Assembly (NCBI GenBank): GCA_013365365.1 | Contig: JABVXU010000784.1 | Location: 1-20,577, forward strand | DNA: 20,577 nt | Source of the DNA: Cruorifilaria tuberocauda | Lineage: Eukaryota > Nematoda > Chromadorea > Rhabditida > Onchocercidae | Reading direction: 5' to 3' | Shown: piece after piece, positions 10,814-20,577 of the stretch | Layout of the letters: each line of letters starts with the position of its first letter | How positions within the stretch are numbered: the stretch's first letter is position 1 | The notes under the pieces: model-generated | What the model was told of the DNA's origin: nothing | The model's database searches: none | Seen by the model: only the letters and a program-made list of their open reading frames with translations | Made by a program: the position numbers and the translations under genes

Positions 10814-11220
10814 GCTATTTTATCTCCAATATGCAATCATACATCTAATGGAATATGCATCCGTTACAGGGTGTACTTACGTTTAATGATAACCGTTATG
10901 TAAAAGAATGTTTTTGTATACGTTTGCTTCACTGTTGGAAAAGGAATGAGATAATTATTTTAGGCGATTTATTACTTTTTAATAAAATTAAATATTGCTA
11001 GAACCTTACGATTGAACATTTTCCGATTAAATTATTGTTATTCAACAAATTTTTTCCTTCATAAACTGTTATTGTGTTTTTATAATTTTGTTTTTCATAT
11101 AATTTACACTAATTATGTCACTTAATAGTGTAGCTTACAACAATGGAAACATTTTATTCACTTCCTTATTTTCATATATATATTCATAAATATGTAAATG
11201 GATTATAGTAGCGATAAATT

Positions 11221-11269
11221 ATTTCAGATTTCAGAATATTTCGCTCAAATAATCGTTGAAGTGGTAAAG
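11221..11269 (+). promoter_or_regulatory. Tandem acceptor-like sites before the Cys4 gene
   Basis: Two TTTCAG acceptor motifs end at 11227 and 11234, 36-43 bases before the ATG at 11270. They fit trans-splicing of a leader onto the 5' UTR of this gene. An upstream cis-spliced non-coding exon would look the same. Confidence 0.4.
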
Positions 11270-12842
11270 ATGTCGACAAGAAAGCCTCCCAAATCTTGTT
11301 TTAATGGTATTTTATTTCCTTATTCTTTCTTATTTTTCTAATTTATTGAAAGTGTAATTTTTTCTGTAACGAAAATTTTTTTCGTAGAGGTAGCAAAAAC
11401 TGGCGATGTATCATCATTTGATAGTATCGAATTACCGTCGAAACGAGGTCTTCGGAAAAAAGTCTGTAAGGACTCGAAGCTGACTTCAAAAGCAGGAAAA
11501 TCAGAACTGAATTATCCCGGAGAAGGTCTTACTTATTTTTATTTCTTGAAATGTTAATGGAAGGTTTTTGCGTATCGAATGAGAAAGTAAAAATGGACTA
11601 TGGGTTTTTGATTTCTTTTTTTTTTTGCATATATTTATTCCGCAAAATTACGTACTCTCAGAACTTATGTATCATTTTGTGCTTTTTCATATTTCTAGAA
11701 AATTTTATCAAAAAATGCGTCGATGATACGAATGATAGTAACACAACGTTTGTTTCGACATCAACGTCCGCGGATTCAACCATGATGTGGCAGAAGGAAA
11801 AAGAATGCAATGTAATCAGATTTCTTCACTATAATCAATAAGTGCTAGCTCTCAGCAGTATTTCGATGAATTGAATTTTAAAATAATTATCGTAATATAA
11901 ATATTTTGTTCCATAAGCTAGCAATGTCACTTACATTTTGCGGAGGAAGATATAGTTTAAGCTGTTAAGCTTCATTTCATATTTCCTTTCTGTATGTTTC
12001 TGAAAGTTCTAAACTGTACAATTAAGAAAACAGTTGAGCATTCCATTAATTATCCAACAAATTGTCGGTTTTGTGGTGGAATGTTGCGTGCAATCGACAA
12101 ACATCGCGAAGATCGAAAACTTACGTTACAGTGTAGGAGTCGCAAATGTATGAAGTAGGTTCTCTATTTCACATAACTTGTTTGTGATTATAAACGAAAA
12201 TTATGATAACACTAAACTTCCTGTCATTTATATTTTAATCTGCGTACTTGCTAAATCTAATTAATTTTTGTTAATATGAATCGGAACATTGTGGCACAAA
12301 TTGATAACGTTGTCCAACTTTGCGTTAATTTTTAAATTGAGCTCCTTGAGTTATATTTTCTTTCTAAAATCCAACTTTCTAGATTTAACGGTCTCACCGC
12401 TGACGAACAGGCCAAGAAATTCTTATCAGAAATGGCAAAACCAAAGGTTGATCTTCGTCTTTGTCATTTCTCTGTCCACTTTAGTAGGTTTCAAATATCA
12501 AGTCGTTTATGTTGTGACATGTTTTTCTACAGGCTCCACAAATTGATTACGGTTGGTATCTATCAGATCCGGTGAGACATTCTTATAGGATTTTTGCTAA
12601 TGATGGTGATTCTTCGGATTCGGAAATTGATAGGTGTGTTTTGCGTATGGAGATATTTCACAATTTTTATTGAAAAATTAATTAGATTTATACTTTTTAC
12701 AGCTTCAGATCTCATTAATTTCAAATTTCCTAAAGCAAAGTATGTGTCATTCAGGTCAAGTGTGGATGTCCGACCAGTTATTCAGGATGGAAATATAATG
12801 CTTCGGGTTTTCGGACAAAAACAATTGGCTAAGTTACTATGA
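11270..12842 (+). CDS. Uncharacterised protein with Cys4 zinc-finger-like motif
   Basis: Seven exons: 11270-11306, 11388-11525, 11699-11811, 12027-12154, 12383-12446, 12533-12633, 12755-12842. All junctions are GT-AG and close to 669 nt, 222 aa. The protein begins MSTRKPPKSCFNEVAK. It is basic and Ser/Lys-rich over residues 1-95, with a Ser/Thr-rich patch (FVSTSTSADST). It then carries NCRFCGGML and LQCRSRKCMKF: C-x2-C-x19-C-x4-C at about residues 109-137, a spacing that could bind one zinc ion. After this come GLTADEQAKKFLSEMAKP, DYGWYLSDP and an acidic NDGDSSDSEID patch, ending FGQKQLAKLL. No signal peptide or membrane segment is seen, so it is probably intracellular; a nuclear role is only a guess from its basic and acidic patches. 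The family is not recognised. The last acceptor (TCATTCAG, 12754) was chosen because the alternative at TTTTTACAG, just after 12700, hits a stop in phase. Confidence 0.75.
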
Positions 12843-13282
12843 AGTCTTCCTTTCTGTGCTTTTAGCTTCATTATTGTACTGTGCGTTCACTTTAACTGTT
12901 TAAAATTACCTTTTCAATAAAGACCTCTAATGCTAGGCTGCAGAGCATCCTTTGGGAAAAGAAACTAACAAAGATAACTACTAGTCTCTGGGAATATTTC
13001 TTGTCGTACCCTGACAATACATGATCTATCTAGCATACCGAGAAAGAAATAAGAATTATTAAAGCTAATTACTACATCATGTCAAAAATGTCAAAATTGA
13101 AAATAAGAACATAAACATTCATAAACGGATTATAATCTTGCGACGTTCTATAGCTTGCATTCGAGGATTTCAGGTCTTTCCACACATTATTTTATAAAAT
13201 ATGATAAAAAAGATTTTATAAGAGATTAATTATAACAGCATCTCTTAAGGTGGCTTCCCGACTTTAACATTATATGAGAATT
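12843..13282. other. Intergenic region between convergent genes
   Basis: These 440 bases separate the stop of the Cys4 gene (+) from the stop of the Nup88 gene (-). They should hold both 3' UTRs. No open frame of note, repeat or RNA gene is seen. Confidence 0.7.
12916..12921 (+). terminator. Poly(A) signal AATAAA of the Cys4 gene
   Basis: Canonical AATAAA 74 bases after the TGA at 12840-12842, in the context TTTTCAATAAAGA. Confidence 0.7.
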
Positions 13283-13287
13283 TTATT
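13282..13287 (-). terminator. AATAAA overlapping the Nup88 stop codon
   Basis: On the minus strand the end of the gene reads TGTGAATAAAATTC, so the hexamer AATAAA contains the TAA stop (13285-13283). If used, the 3' UTR would be only 10-30 nt long. No better signal was seen in the next 300 bases on that strand. Confidence 0.45.
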
Positions 13288-16200
13288 CACACTGAAGTAT
13301 TGATTTCGGTGAGCTTAAAAGCGCTTCTTCAGCATCTATGTTGGCTTGTATGGAACCAATCTTTTTGGCGAGCTGTTTGGTCCAATTAACCATTTGATTG
13401 ATATCTTCTGTGCTGTAAAAAAATCGAGCTAGCCACATACAGTAAATAATTTGAACATATGACTATCAAAGGCAAACTCATGCCAACTTATTAAATATGG
13501 ATAAGACAAAATTACTATGTAAGAGAGCAATCAAAATGTGAGTGAACCCTCAATCTTTATCAATCTTATACATAGTCAGATAGACAGAAAAAAAGTAAAA
13601 AATGTGAAATAAAAAATAAAAAAGAGATGCAACGAATGACAATGAAAAATTTAGCAATAAAAAAGCAAACTTTTTGGACAGCATAAACTTCTGTGCGCTC
13701 ATCGATGCACAGAATGAACGAATGGGACCAAAACGATCACGACGTTTAGCAGCTACTTCATTTGCAAGCTGAAAAAGTATACAGAAGTAGAAACATTTCT
13801 GATTTATCAAACTAAATACAAACTATATTATTTCAGAATTAAACGAAATAATAGTAATGATACTTTTTGAAAAGTAAACGAAAAAATTAAGTTCTTCGGA
13901 ATATCAAACAATTTATTTTGAAAAATTAGATCATACATATGGCAGTTGCCGCGTGATACCATCGACTTCGACACGTAACGTTTCCAATTTATCCTTTAGA
14001 GCTTTTTCCGAATATGTTAATGGGAACATTTTTGGCACAAGACCTGAACCAAACTGCAAAATACCTGCTTTATTCCAATTACACATTTAAAGAAAAAATC
14101 GAGTTATATCAGGATAACAATGGACGAAATTACAAGCTGATGTACAGTCGATTCTTGACAACTGTCTAGAAAATTTCCAACGATTTTCATTAAAATTTTT
14201 CGATTTTTATACTGAGAGAGCACTATATAAATTATAACAACTATTTGTGTAAAAGAATTACTTTTATACTCTCATCTGAGCAGTAAAGTCTAATGCACAG
14301 ACAACTACAACTCTGTCCCGACTTTTAAACTTCAAGACCTCTAAATAGAGAATGTTGGGAATAAACAGGGATAAACAATTTTTTGGATTAAGCTTGCTAT
14401 CCACCAGAGAGTAAAAAAGATTGCACAACAAGAAATTGAAGATGAATTACAGGAATATCAATTTTATATTTTCGAAATAAAACAAACCTCATCACTTCGT
14501 TTTTTCATTTGTGCAACTGTCTTCTGAATTTTATAAATACGATTTCTCAGATCAACATATGCAGACAATATCCGTAATAAACGTTCCGTACACGCTGATT
14601 TATTGTTATTTATTGTTTCTAAACTCTTGATATCTTCGGTAATTCTGGAAAAAAATTAACAAGTAACAAAAAGATATGAAAAAACTATTAAACTAAAAAA
14701 CCATTTTCGATACCACCAGCCGTCGATGTTTACTGTGCTACTCTACTCTTGTATTCGACCACTCAATCAACTGGGATTCTTCCTACCCATTTCATATCTG
14801 CATTTTGCTGTATATGTTTCTCCTTGAATACAAAAAAGAGATATTAGAATACAGGTCCTCAACTAAAGTTGAACACTGAACAGTTAAAGACAAAATTTCA
14901 AAACCTACATGTCCTGAATCTTTTTGAAAGCAACTTGTGTGATTTTCATATTTTCCACCAAGGCTTGCACAATACCGTTAGCTACTGCTATAGCTTCCGC
15001 TTCCGTCATTGATTTATTTAACCTGAAAAATAATTGCTTCAATAATAAAAATTCACGCTTTTAAGAAGGAGTAGAGCTACATACGAATTCACATCCTTAT
15101 TCATTTATTACTAAAATTGCAATATGTCTCAATAGAAATGGATATTCCTTTTTTACTCAAATAGGTTACAAGACTTAGAGTTCCTGAAAATAAAACATTT
15201 TGATCATACCTAAAACTTGGGATCGCAATTTGAGATTGGAGAATTTTCAGGCATTCTTCAAGAAGATAGTCCTGAGTCCTTCCTTCAACAGGCATATTAT
15301 GTCGTCTAATTGCTGCACGTTTATTATACCAAATATTGCCTTGTCTAAAACTAGTAAATGATTTCATAGTCTCAAAAAATTTAAACTATAAAACAACGAT
15401 CATTTCATAATGAATAAACATTAAATTTATTTCTTTATATATATATATATACAAGATTTATTTCGTAAACATAATTCAAATATTAAATTTTCAAATTACC
15501 AATTTGAATCTTAAAGCCAACCTTGCAAATTTATGAAGTAGTTGTTTTGGGGAAGTAGTCGCTATATAAACTATATCTTTCTCATTGAAAACGTTGGAAA
15601 TATCATCAGAACTTGAAGATTTATCATTAGTGACAAAGGCAGTAGTAGCAAATATTATAGCATCTGGCACATTTTCCGCTTTCGCGCTTCCAAAAATAGC
15701 AAATACGTGATGGATTTTCGAATCAAGCAAATCTGCATCTTTCCCGTAACTGAAATTTTACAAAATTAACTAGACGAAAATTATCACACTTTTATGTCAG
15801 ATATTATCATAGAGAAATATTATCCACTTCAACATAATCCACTAGTCGCATGAAGCATCATTTCGCCCTATACTATATGTTATATATGTATAGGGTTAAA
15901 TGGCATAATCGAATGATTAAACGACAAAATCAGAGACAACTTTCCAAGAAAAAAACTGAAAACTTACTTTGCGTTTGCTAATAGCAAATTTGATAACAAA
16001 TGAACCCATGGATTAATGTCGATGGAAAAAAGATTTGCTCCACAAACAACAAAATATTGGCCAGGTTGCACAGGATCTAAAATATGATCAAAACCAAATG
16101 TTGTAAATCTCCAACAGTATTTCTTCGTAAGCGTTTGTATTTATTTTTGCTGCCTTATATAATTATTATAGGCAGATTTTATCACACTCAATAATAAAAT

Positions 16201-19039
16201 CATATGCATAGCTAAAATTTCATTTCACAATTCAATTTGTTGCAAAGCAATCCAGGATACTAATTAAAACTTTATTTCTTCCTTTGTTTCCCTGAACTGT
16301 TAAGGTTAGCAGTAGCTCTTAAACTAAAGAAACTTTTAAATCTTTCAATCTTTTCAATACGAACCATTCTGTAAGCAATATGAAACATCAGCAAGCGGTT
16401 TGTACGGTAATGAAATATTATCATAGGAAACAAGAGTAAATTCCACATGCCCGTCAAAAGCTTTCTGAAAATAAAAGATGGTCGAATGAAAATCTCCCAT
16501 TTCCAAAATATATTATTTATGTTCTACGAGATAACAGGGCTTTTAAATGATTAAGTAGTATAAAACCTCGTCTAGTGTTAAAGCAAGAAAATGCGTAATA
16601 CATCCATTCGAAGATATTAATGAGAAAACCGGTAATGACGCTTTTTCATCATAGTATATATGAAGCAGATCGAAGGCACCATTGGAAGTAAAATCACCTG
16701 ATACTGTTTTTGTTAGTGCAAGAGGTCCCTGGATTTCAATAACCCTGAAAATGGTTTATTCTAAATATTACTTAGTAAAGACATAACAACCATTCAAACT
16801 TTCAAAAGTTTGGAGGATATGTTATGATTGCAAAAGTCCAAGGATTTAACGGACAGATATCACATGGTACTAAAATAATTATCATGAAGGGAAAGTTTAT
16901 TTTCCACATACCTATTGTCTCCATAAATGACAATGTAAATGTCCCCATAGTCATTGTCAATAGCAAACAATGTTTTCAAACTAATTTCAGTATCGTTTTC
17001 ATTATCCATATAAAAAAATGATGGTCCAAAATCGAATGAAGCTGAAAAAAAAATTGTTTTTCTTGACCAAAATGAAATCTGTGTTTCGCATATTTTAATG
17101 ACATTTCAACTATAAAAAATACAATTTGAGCAAAATGTCTTATTTCATATTTCAATATATTGCAGTATACACCCTCCAGAAAGTATCAAAAACAGTCAAT
17201 AATAAACAAAATGTGACAACTGAAAATAGGATGTTTTGCTACATAACATAACAAAAGAAAACTTAGAACCGTTTTGCATCTCTGACAGTTTTATGAATGC
17301 TCAAACCTATGTAATTATGCACGCCGAACGAACGGTTGTAACTTTCGCATTGTCCAAGAAGTGATTTAAAATCGATCATAACTGTAGGTATAGCGCAGGT
17401 GGTACTAGTATCATAAACCCTACAAATTTTTCGATTGGAAAAAAAAACATTACAATGTATCACAGACTATTTTTCCAACCCCCTTTTTCTAACAGCAAAG
17501 GAAATTGTAATACAGAAATCCCACCATTTTAGGAAGTTTAAACTTGCAAACAGATAAATAAGTGAAGCAAGTAAAATAAAAAGTTAATAAAATAAAAAAA
17601 TTATTATTATAAAAATTTTGGAACATCAACAAAGAGCAGTATACGATAGAACAAACCTAACAATATTTCCATTATGAAGAACAGCCAATGTGTTGTAAGC
17701 ATGATGTCCAGATTTATGACGTCTTTTCCAACACCACCGGATTTTCAAAATATCAACTGCAATATTTGTTGATCGAGTATGAGAGCCAACGAATCGGCTC
17801 CTACAAAACAGAAAAGAAAATTTTCCTCTAATGTATTTTTATAAAAATTGAAAAACTTAATCCACAAATTTCTTTCTTCCGAGTAAGTGTTCGAAATTAT
17901 TAAATACTTAGTGAAGCATATTTCTCATCAATGTCTAAGAGTAATTGATACATCCTTGGAAAAAAGTTCACATAAGTGACATTAAAGAGTTAGATTCAAT
18001 CTCTTCAGGAAGTTTAATACTAAACAGTCCCTGATTTGGCTAATACTAGTACTGCATCCCAATTTTCAGCAGAATCTTTCCACAGAGTTACTCAAATGAA
18101 AACCCTACTGGAAAGATTTTTTCCAAACCCTAGCCTTATTTTGATTTTTGATCTAGCATGCTCAATCTGGCTAAAAAATCGAAGTTTCAAGTTTCAACTA
18201 GTTTAAACCTCAGATCAAAATCCTCAACCTATTAAATAGATAAGAAAAGTTCTTTAGTTTATAGCCATATTTTAGTTCTTTTCTAATGATGAAAAAAGTA
18301 TTTTATAAACGACGCAAATAAGTACTTGCAATGATAACTAGATTGCAAATGGTCCATTAAAGGATTCTGTGTTACAGACTGCCGACACCAACAATCATAG
18401 GGTATTTCAATTACAAACACCGAATGTGCACTCGAAAGTGCAACACGGCTGCCATTCCTGTTCACCAACATTGCTCTGAACTTCTCATCTGATGGTAAAG
18501 GTGGATCGATGTACAGTTTCTATAAGAATTGAGAAATTCAAAAGCTGTTGCATCAGAAGCTTTCCTAATAATACTATGATGTCTTCGTTACGATATTTTA
18601 TTGATATCCTACGATAAACGAAATGAACTATAAAAGAAACAAACAAATAACATGCATTGGAGCTAAGAATTAGAAGCAAGTTTTTTGAATATATAAAATA
18701 AAATTTTCAATTCTTGCAAATCTCCAGGATTACTAAATAGTTAATGCAATACTTTCCAAAAAAAAGAATCTTACCTGATGAAGTTCTTCTTTATTAAGAT
18801 TTTAAATCCAGACAGCAATTTCTTGAAGAAACTACATAACATATGAAAACAGTAAAGATAGTTCTAATTAACAAAATACTTACAATTTGTCGAATACAGT
18901 GAACTTTCCCATCAGTCCCCGAATGTAAGCCAGCAATAAACCATAAATTGTTACCATCAAACATCATAATGCCATGACTTGTATAATTATCGATCAGGAT
19001 ATCACCAGAAATGTCGAAAGACGATAAATCCAACAACAT
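13283..19039 (-). CDS. NUP88: Nucleoporin Nup88 homologue
   Basis: Fifteen exons, 5' to 3': 19039-18884, 18519-18326, 17800-17657, 17419-17307, 17041-16912, 16744-16567, 16464-16365, 16076-15968, 15749-15522, 15344-15210, 15022-14909, 14644-14488, 14053-13937, 13768-13689, 13412-13283. Phases close over 2085 nt, 694 aa; human Nup88 has 741. Nup88 sits on the cytoplasmic face of the nuclear pore with Nup214 and Nup62 and supports nuclear export. Residues 1 to about 440 look like a beta-propeller: MMFDGNNLWFIAG, IDPPLPSDEKFRAML, SRVALSSAHSVFVIEIP, VLHNGNIVRVYD, SFDFGPSFFY, CGANLFSIDINPWVHLL. About 470-694 is helical and charged (EECLKILQSQI, MPLTYSEKAL-like FPLTYSEKALKDKL), ending DINQMVNWTKQLAKKIGSI, where Nup88 also ends in a helix of that pattern. 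The start follows an acceptor-like TTATAG by two bases, so it is probably trans-spliced. Identity is scattered, so the name rests on order, length and several local matches. Confidence 0.82.
15436..15451. repeat. AT dinucleotide microsatellite
   Basis: A run of (TA)n about 16 bases long lies in the Nup88 intron between exons 9 and 10. A similar run is present near 929-940 in the protease-like gene. Confidence 0.8.
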
Positions 19040-19040
19040 A

Positions 19041-19052
19041 TCTATAATTTTG
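19041..19052 (-). promoter_or_regulatory. Probable trans-splice acceptor of Nup88
   Basis: On the minus strand AAATTATAG ends at 19042, two bases before the ATG at 19039-19037. A leader of two bases plus a spliced leader would be a typical nematode arrangement. A cis-spliced upstream coding exon is possible but not needed by the family alignment. Confidence 0.4.
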
Positions 19053-19920
19053 CAATCTTTTTTACATTACACATATATGGATAAGTATTTTATTCGTCGC
19101 CGCAAACGTATAAAAAAAAATATTTTTAGTACAGCATGTTGCATATCGGGAAATAGTGCAACTTGAAATCTGAGTTTTCCTAACAAATTCCAAAAACCTA
19201 ATGATCATACATCATTACTATAGCTATCATATCCTACTGATTTTCGGTAATCTATACCTATCACATCTTCCTTTGAAAACATTAATTTATCATGAAAATA
19301 ACAAACATGCTCATTAACTCGTTTAATACTCCTTATTTACCTACCACCATTTCAACAATAAATACCCAACCTGGAATTCAAAAAAATGTTACGATAAATC
19401 GCTCGTTTCATCGAGTGCCGGATATGCAAAATATTTATCCCAACAGTATCAAAATGCAACTTACATCCTTAAAAATATAAATATACATTAAATTTTTGAA
19501 TTAATATTACGCAACTTTTCCAAAAAAGAAAAAATGAATCAATTATTAATGAAATTAATTTTCTATTAAATACAAGAATGAAGTTCATTTTATAAATTAA
19601 TTTCCTCAAACTTACTTATAAGAGAAAAAATTAATGAGAGTAATATTGAAAAATGTCTATTTAAAGTTTATTTTTCTCATGAATTGATCTTCATGCAAAT
19701 GAACTTATGATTCATTAATCTGAAACTTTTAATAATATCAATTCTCGTCTAATAGATTCTTTTGAAATCGAACTTAAGATACTTCTTGTTGGTTGAATCG
19801 ATAAAAATCTTTCAATTGAATTGAAAAAATTCTCGTTGAATTCGAGTCAAATTTCGGGATCTTTAAATAACACATTTCAACAATTCACTCACTTATTAAC
19901 TTCCTCAAATCATTTTCTCA

Positions 19921-19961
19921 ATCCCTTTCTCTCTCCCTCTCTCTCTCTCCCATCTCTCTAT
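19921..19961. repeat. CT-rich (pyrimidine) tract
   Basis: About 40 bases of nearly pure pyrimidine with CTCTCTCTCT runs; on the minus strand this is a GAGA-type purine tract. It lies about 900 bases upstream of the Nup88 start. Confidence 0.75.
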
Positions 19962-20070
19962 GTTTCTCGTTTCGTATTTGAAATTGAATTTTGAATGACA
20001 TTATATAACATCATTCAATGGTCAGTCAACATTATAATGGTCATCACACTTCGCGTCTAACGTAATCTAT

Positions 20071-20158
20071 GCGTGTGTTTATGCGTGTGTCTGTGCGTGT
20101 CTGTGCATGGATGTGTATGTTTGTGTATGTGTATGTGTATATTTGTATATGTATAGTA
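20071..20158. repeat. Degenerate GT-rich microsatellite
   Basis: A run built from GTGTGT, GCGTGT and TATGTGTATG units, grading from GC-containing to AT-containing copies. It is an old (GT)n-type repeat. Confidence 0.75.
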
Positions 20159-20177
20159 TATCTATTCTCTGGAGAAT

Positions 20178-20207
20178 GTAGTAGTAGTAGTAGTAGTAGT
20201 AATAGTA
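20178..20207. repeat. (GTA)n trinucleotide repeat
   Basis: Eight or more GTA units in a row, with one AAT interruption near the end. Confidence 0.85.
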
Positions 20208-20261
20208 TTATAAAATAGGGATGCAACCAGCTGCTCGAATGTTGAATTCATTTCGTTCCAC

Positions 20262-20323
20262 TCATTCGTCATCCTTTACAGCAGCATCGATCTCTGCGAT
20301 GCTTTCCTCCGGCAGAATCATCT
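20262..20323 (-). CDS. Possible terminal exon of a minus-strand gene, 5' beyond the window
   Basis: On the minus strand one frame reads EMILPEESIAEIDAAVKDDE and then TGA (stop at 20264-20262). This is a composition typical of real protein and unlike the simple-sequence DNA around it. An acceptor-like AAAATCAG lies just before it (AG at 20325-20324). Further upstream the same frame runs into the ATC repeat and would read as poly-Asp, so the exon more likely begins at or near 20323. The surrounding 115 bases are clearly richer in G+C than their flanks. The plus strand also has an open frame starting with ATG at 20221, which runs into the repeat as poly-Ser; that looks like the shadow. No family can be named from about 20 residues. 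Confidence 0.25.
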
Positions 20324-20342
20324 CTGATTTTACTATACATCT

Positions 20343-20392
20343 ATTATTATCATCATCATCATCATCATCATCATCATCGTTATTATTATTAT
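20343..20392. repeat. (ATC)n / (ATT)n trinucleotide repeat
   Basis: About ten ATC units flanked by ATT units. Confidence 0.85.
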
Positions 20393-20567
20393 TTGCTTAT
20401 TTGTTATCATTGTTATTCATCTATTCATTTACTATCATTTTCGTTATTATTATTTACAAATTTCTATTGTAATTATCATCATTATCATCATCATTGTTAT
20501 TATTATCTGCTTATTTATTATCATCATTATTCATCTAATCATTTATTATTTTTATTATTACTATTCA
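20379..20567. repeat. Diverged direct duplication, about 75 bp, offset 114 bp
   Basis: The stretch around 20391-20455 (ATTTGCTTATTTGTTATCAT onward) is repeated at about 20505-20567 (ATCTGCTTATTTATTATCAT onward) with scattered substitutions. Both copies are preceded by ATC/ATT repeat, so the unit probably includes the microsatellite and may continue past the window edge. Confidence 0.6.
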
Positions 20568-20577
20568 TTAGAAATTT

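Larger units (their letters stand above)
10307..11269 (+). other. Gamma-COP 3' UTR and intergenic region
   Basis: The first roughly 500 bases probably are the gamma-COP 3' UTR, ending near the AATAAA at 10808-10813. The rest is A+T-rich spacer leading to the next gene. An open frame of 65 codons (10591-10788) has a composition typical of chance frames in A+T-rich DNA. It has no recognisable motif and is not called. Nothing else is seen. Confidence 0.6.
19040..20577. other. Repeat-rich region upstream of Nup88, no firm gene
   Basis: The first part should contain the Nup88 promoter; no TATA-like or other factor site can be called with confidence. The stretch is A+T rich, with many short ATTAAT-type motifs up to 19900. 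It then passes into a pyrimidine tract and a cluster of simple repeats. A 62-codon open frame at 19292-19480 (+) starts with ATG but shows no recognisable motif and is not called. A GC-richer island at 20221-20335 is treated separately. Confidence 0.6.

Noticed and set aside
19292..19480. 62-codon open frame upstream of Nup88
   Set aside because: ATG start and fair composition, but no motif, no clear acceptor or poly(A) signal nearby, and within chance length for this base composition.
20044..20226. 60-codon minus-strand open frame rich in Leu, Thr and Ile
   Set aside because: Produced by the GTA and GT-rich repeats.
20221..20472. 83-codon plus-strand open frame with a long Ser run
   Set aside because: Most of its length is the ATC/ATT microsatellite read as poly-Ser/Leu; the non-repeat part is better explained by the minus strand.
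1..20577. tRNA, rRNA, CRISPR array, prokaryotic operon or transposase
   Set aside because: None could be recognised on either strand; the splice structure shows eukaryotic nuclear DNA.

Overview
The window looks like nuclear DNA of an animal with small genes, most likely a nematode, perhaps a clade III (spirurid/filarial-type) worm. The DNA is strongly A+T rich. Introns are mostly about 100 to 600 bp, with TTTCAG-like acceptors. Several start codons sit just 3' of an acceptor-like TTNCAG or TATAG with no visible upstream exon, as expected for spliced-leader trans-splicing. The species call is inference. I saw no rRNA, tRNA, CRISPR array or transposon.

Left part, + strand. (1) 69-2641 holds the 3' seven exons of a secreted chymotrypsin-fold (S1) protease-like gene. 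It keeps the Asp and Ser of the triad but reads Asn where the catalytic His should be, and its fourth exon does not close in phase by my count. (2) 3172-3636 carries a compact candidate gene for a very small single-pass membrane protein. Its terminal exon ends in a stop followed by AATAAA, about 150 bp ahead of the next gene. (3) 3788-10306 is a complete 16-exon gene for the coatomer gamma subunit (gamma-COP, about 885 aa). All splice phases close.

Middle. 11270-12842 (+) is a seven-exon gene for an unrecognised protein of about 222 aa with a four-cysteine, zinc-finger-like motif. It converges on (4) 13283-19039 (-), a 15-exon gene of about 694 aa that I assign to nucleoporin Nup88 from its beta-propeller and coiled-coil layout and scattered identities.

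Right end. 19040-20577 has no firm gene. It contains a pyrimidine tract, GT-, GTA- and ATC-type simple repeats and a diverged direct duplication. A short GC-richer island could be the last exon of a minus-strand gene beginning beyond the window.

The two well-identified genes are housekeeping functions: COPI vesicle coat and cytoplasmic face of the nuclear pore. The less ordinary items are the His-to-Asn protease homologue, the hidden small membrane-protein gene that may share an operon with gamma-COP, and the uncharacterised Cys4 protein. I found no convincing new multi-gene system.
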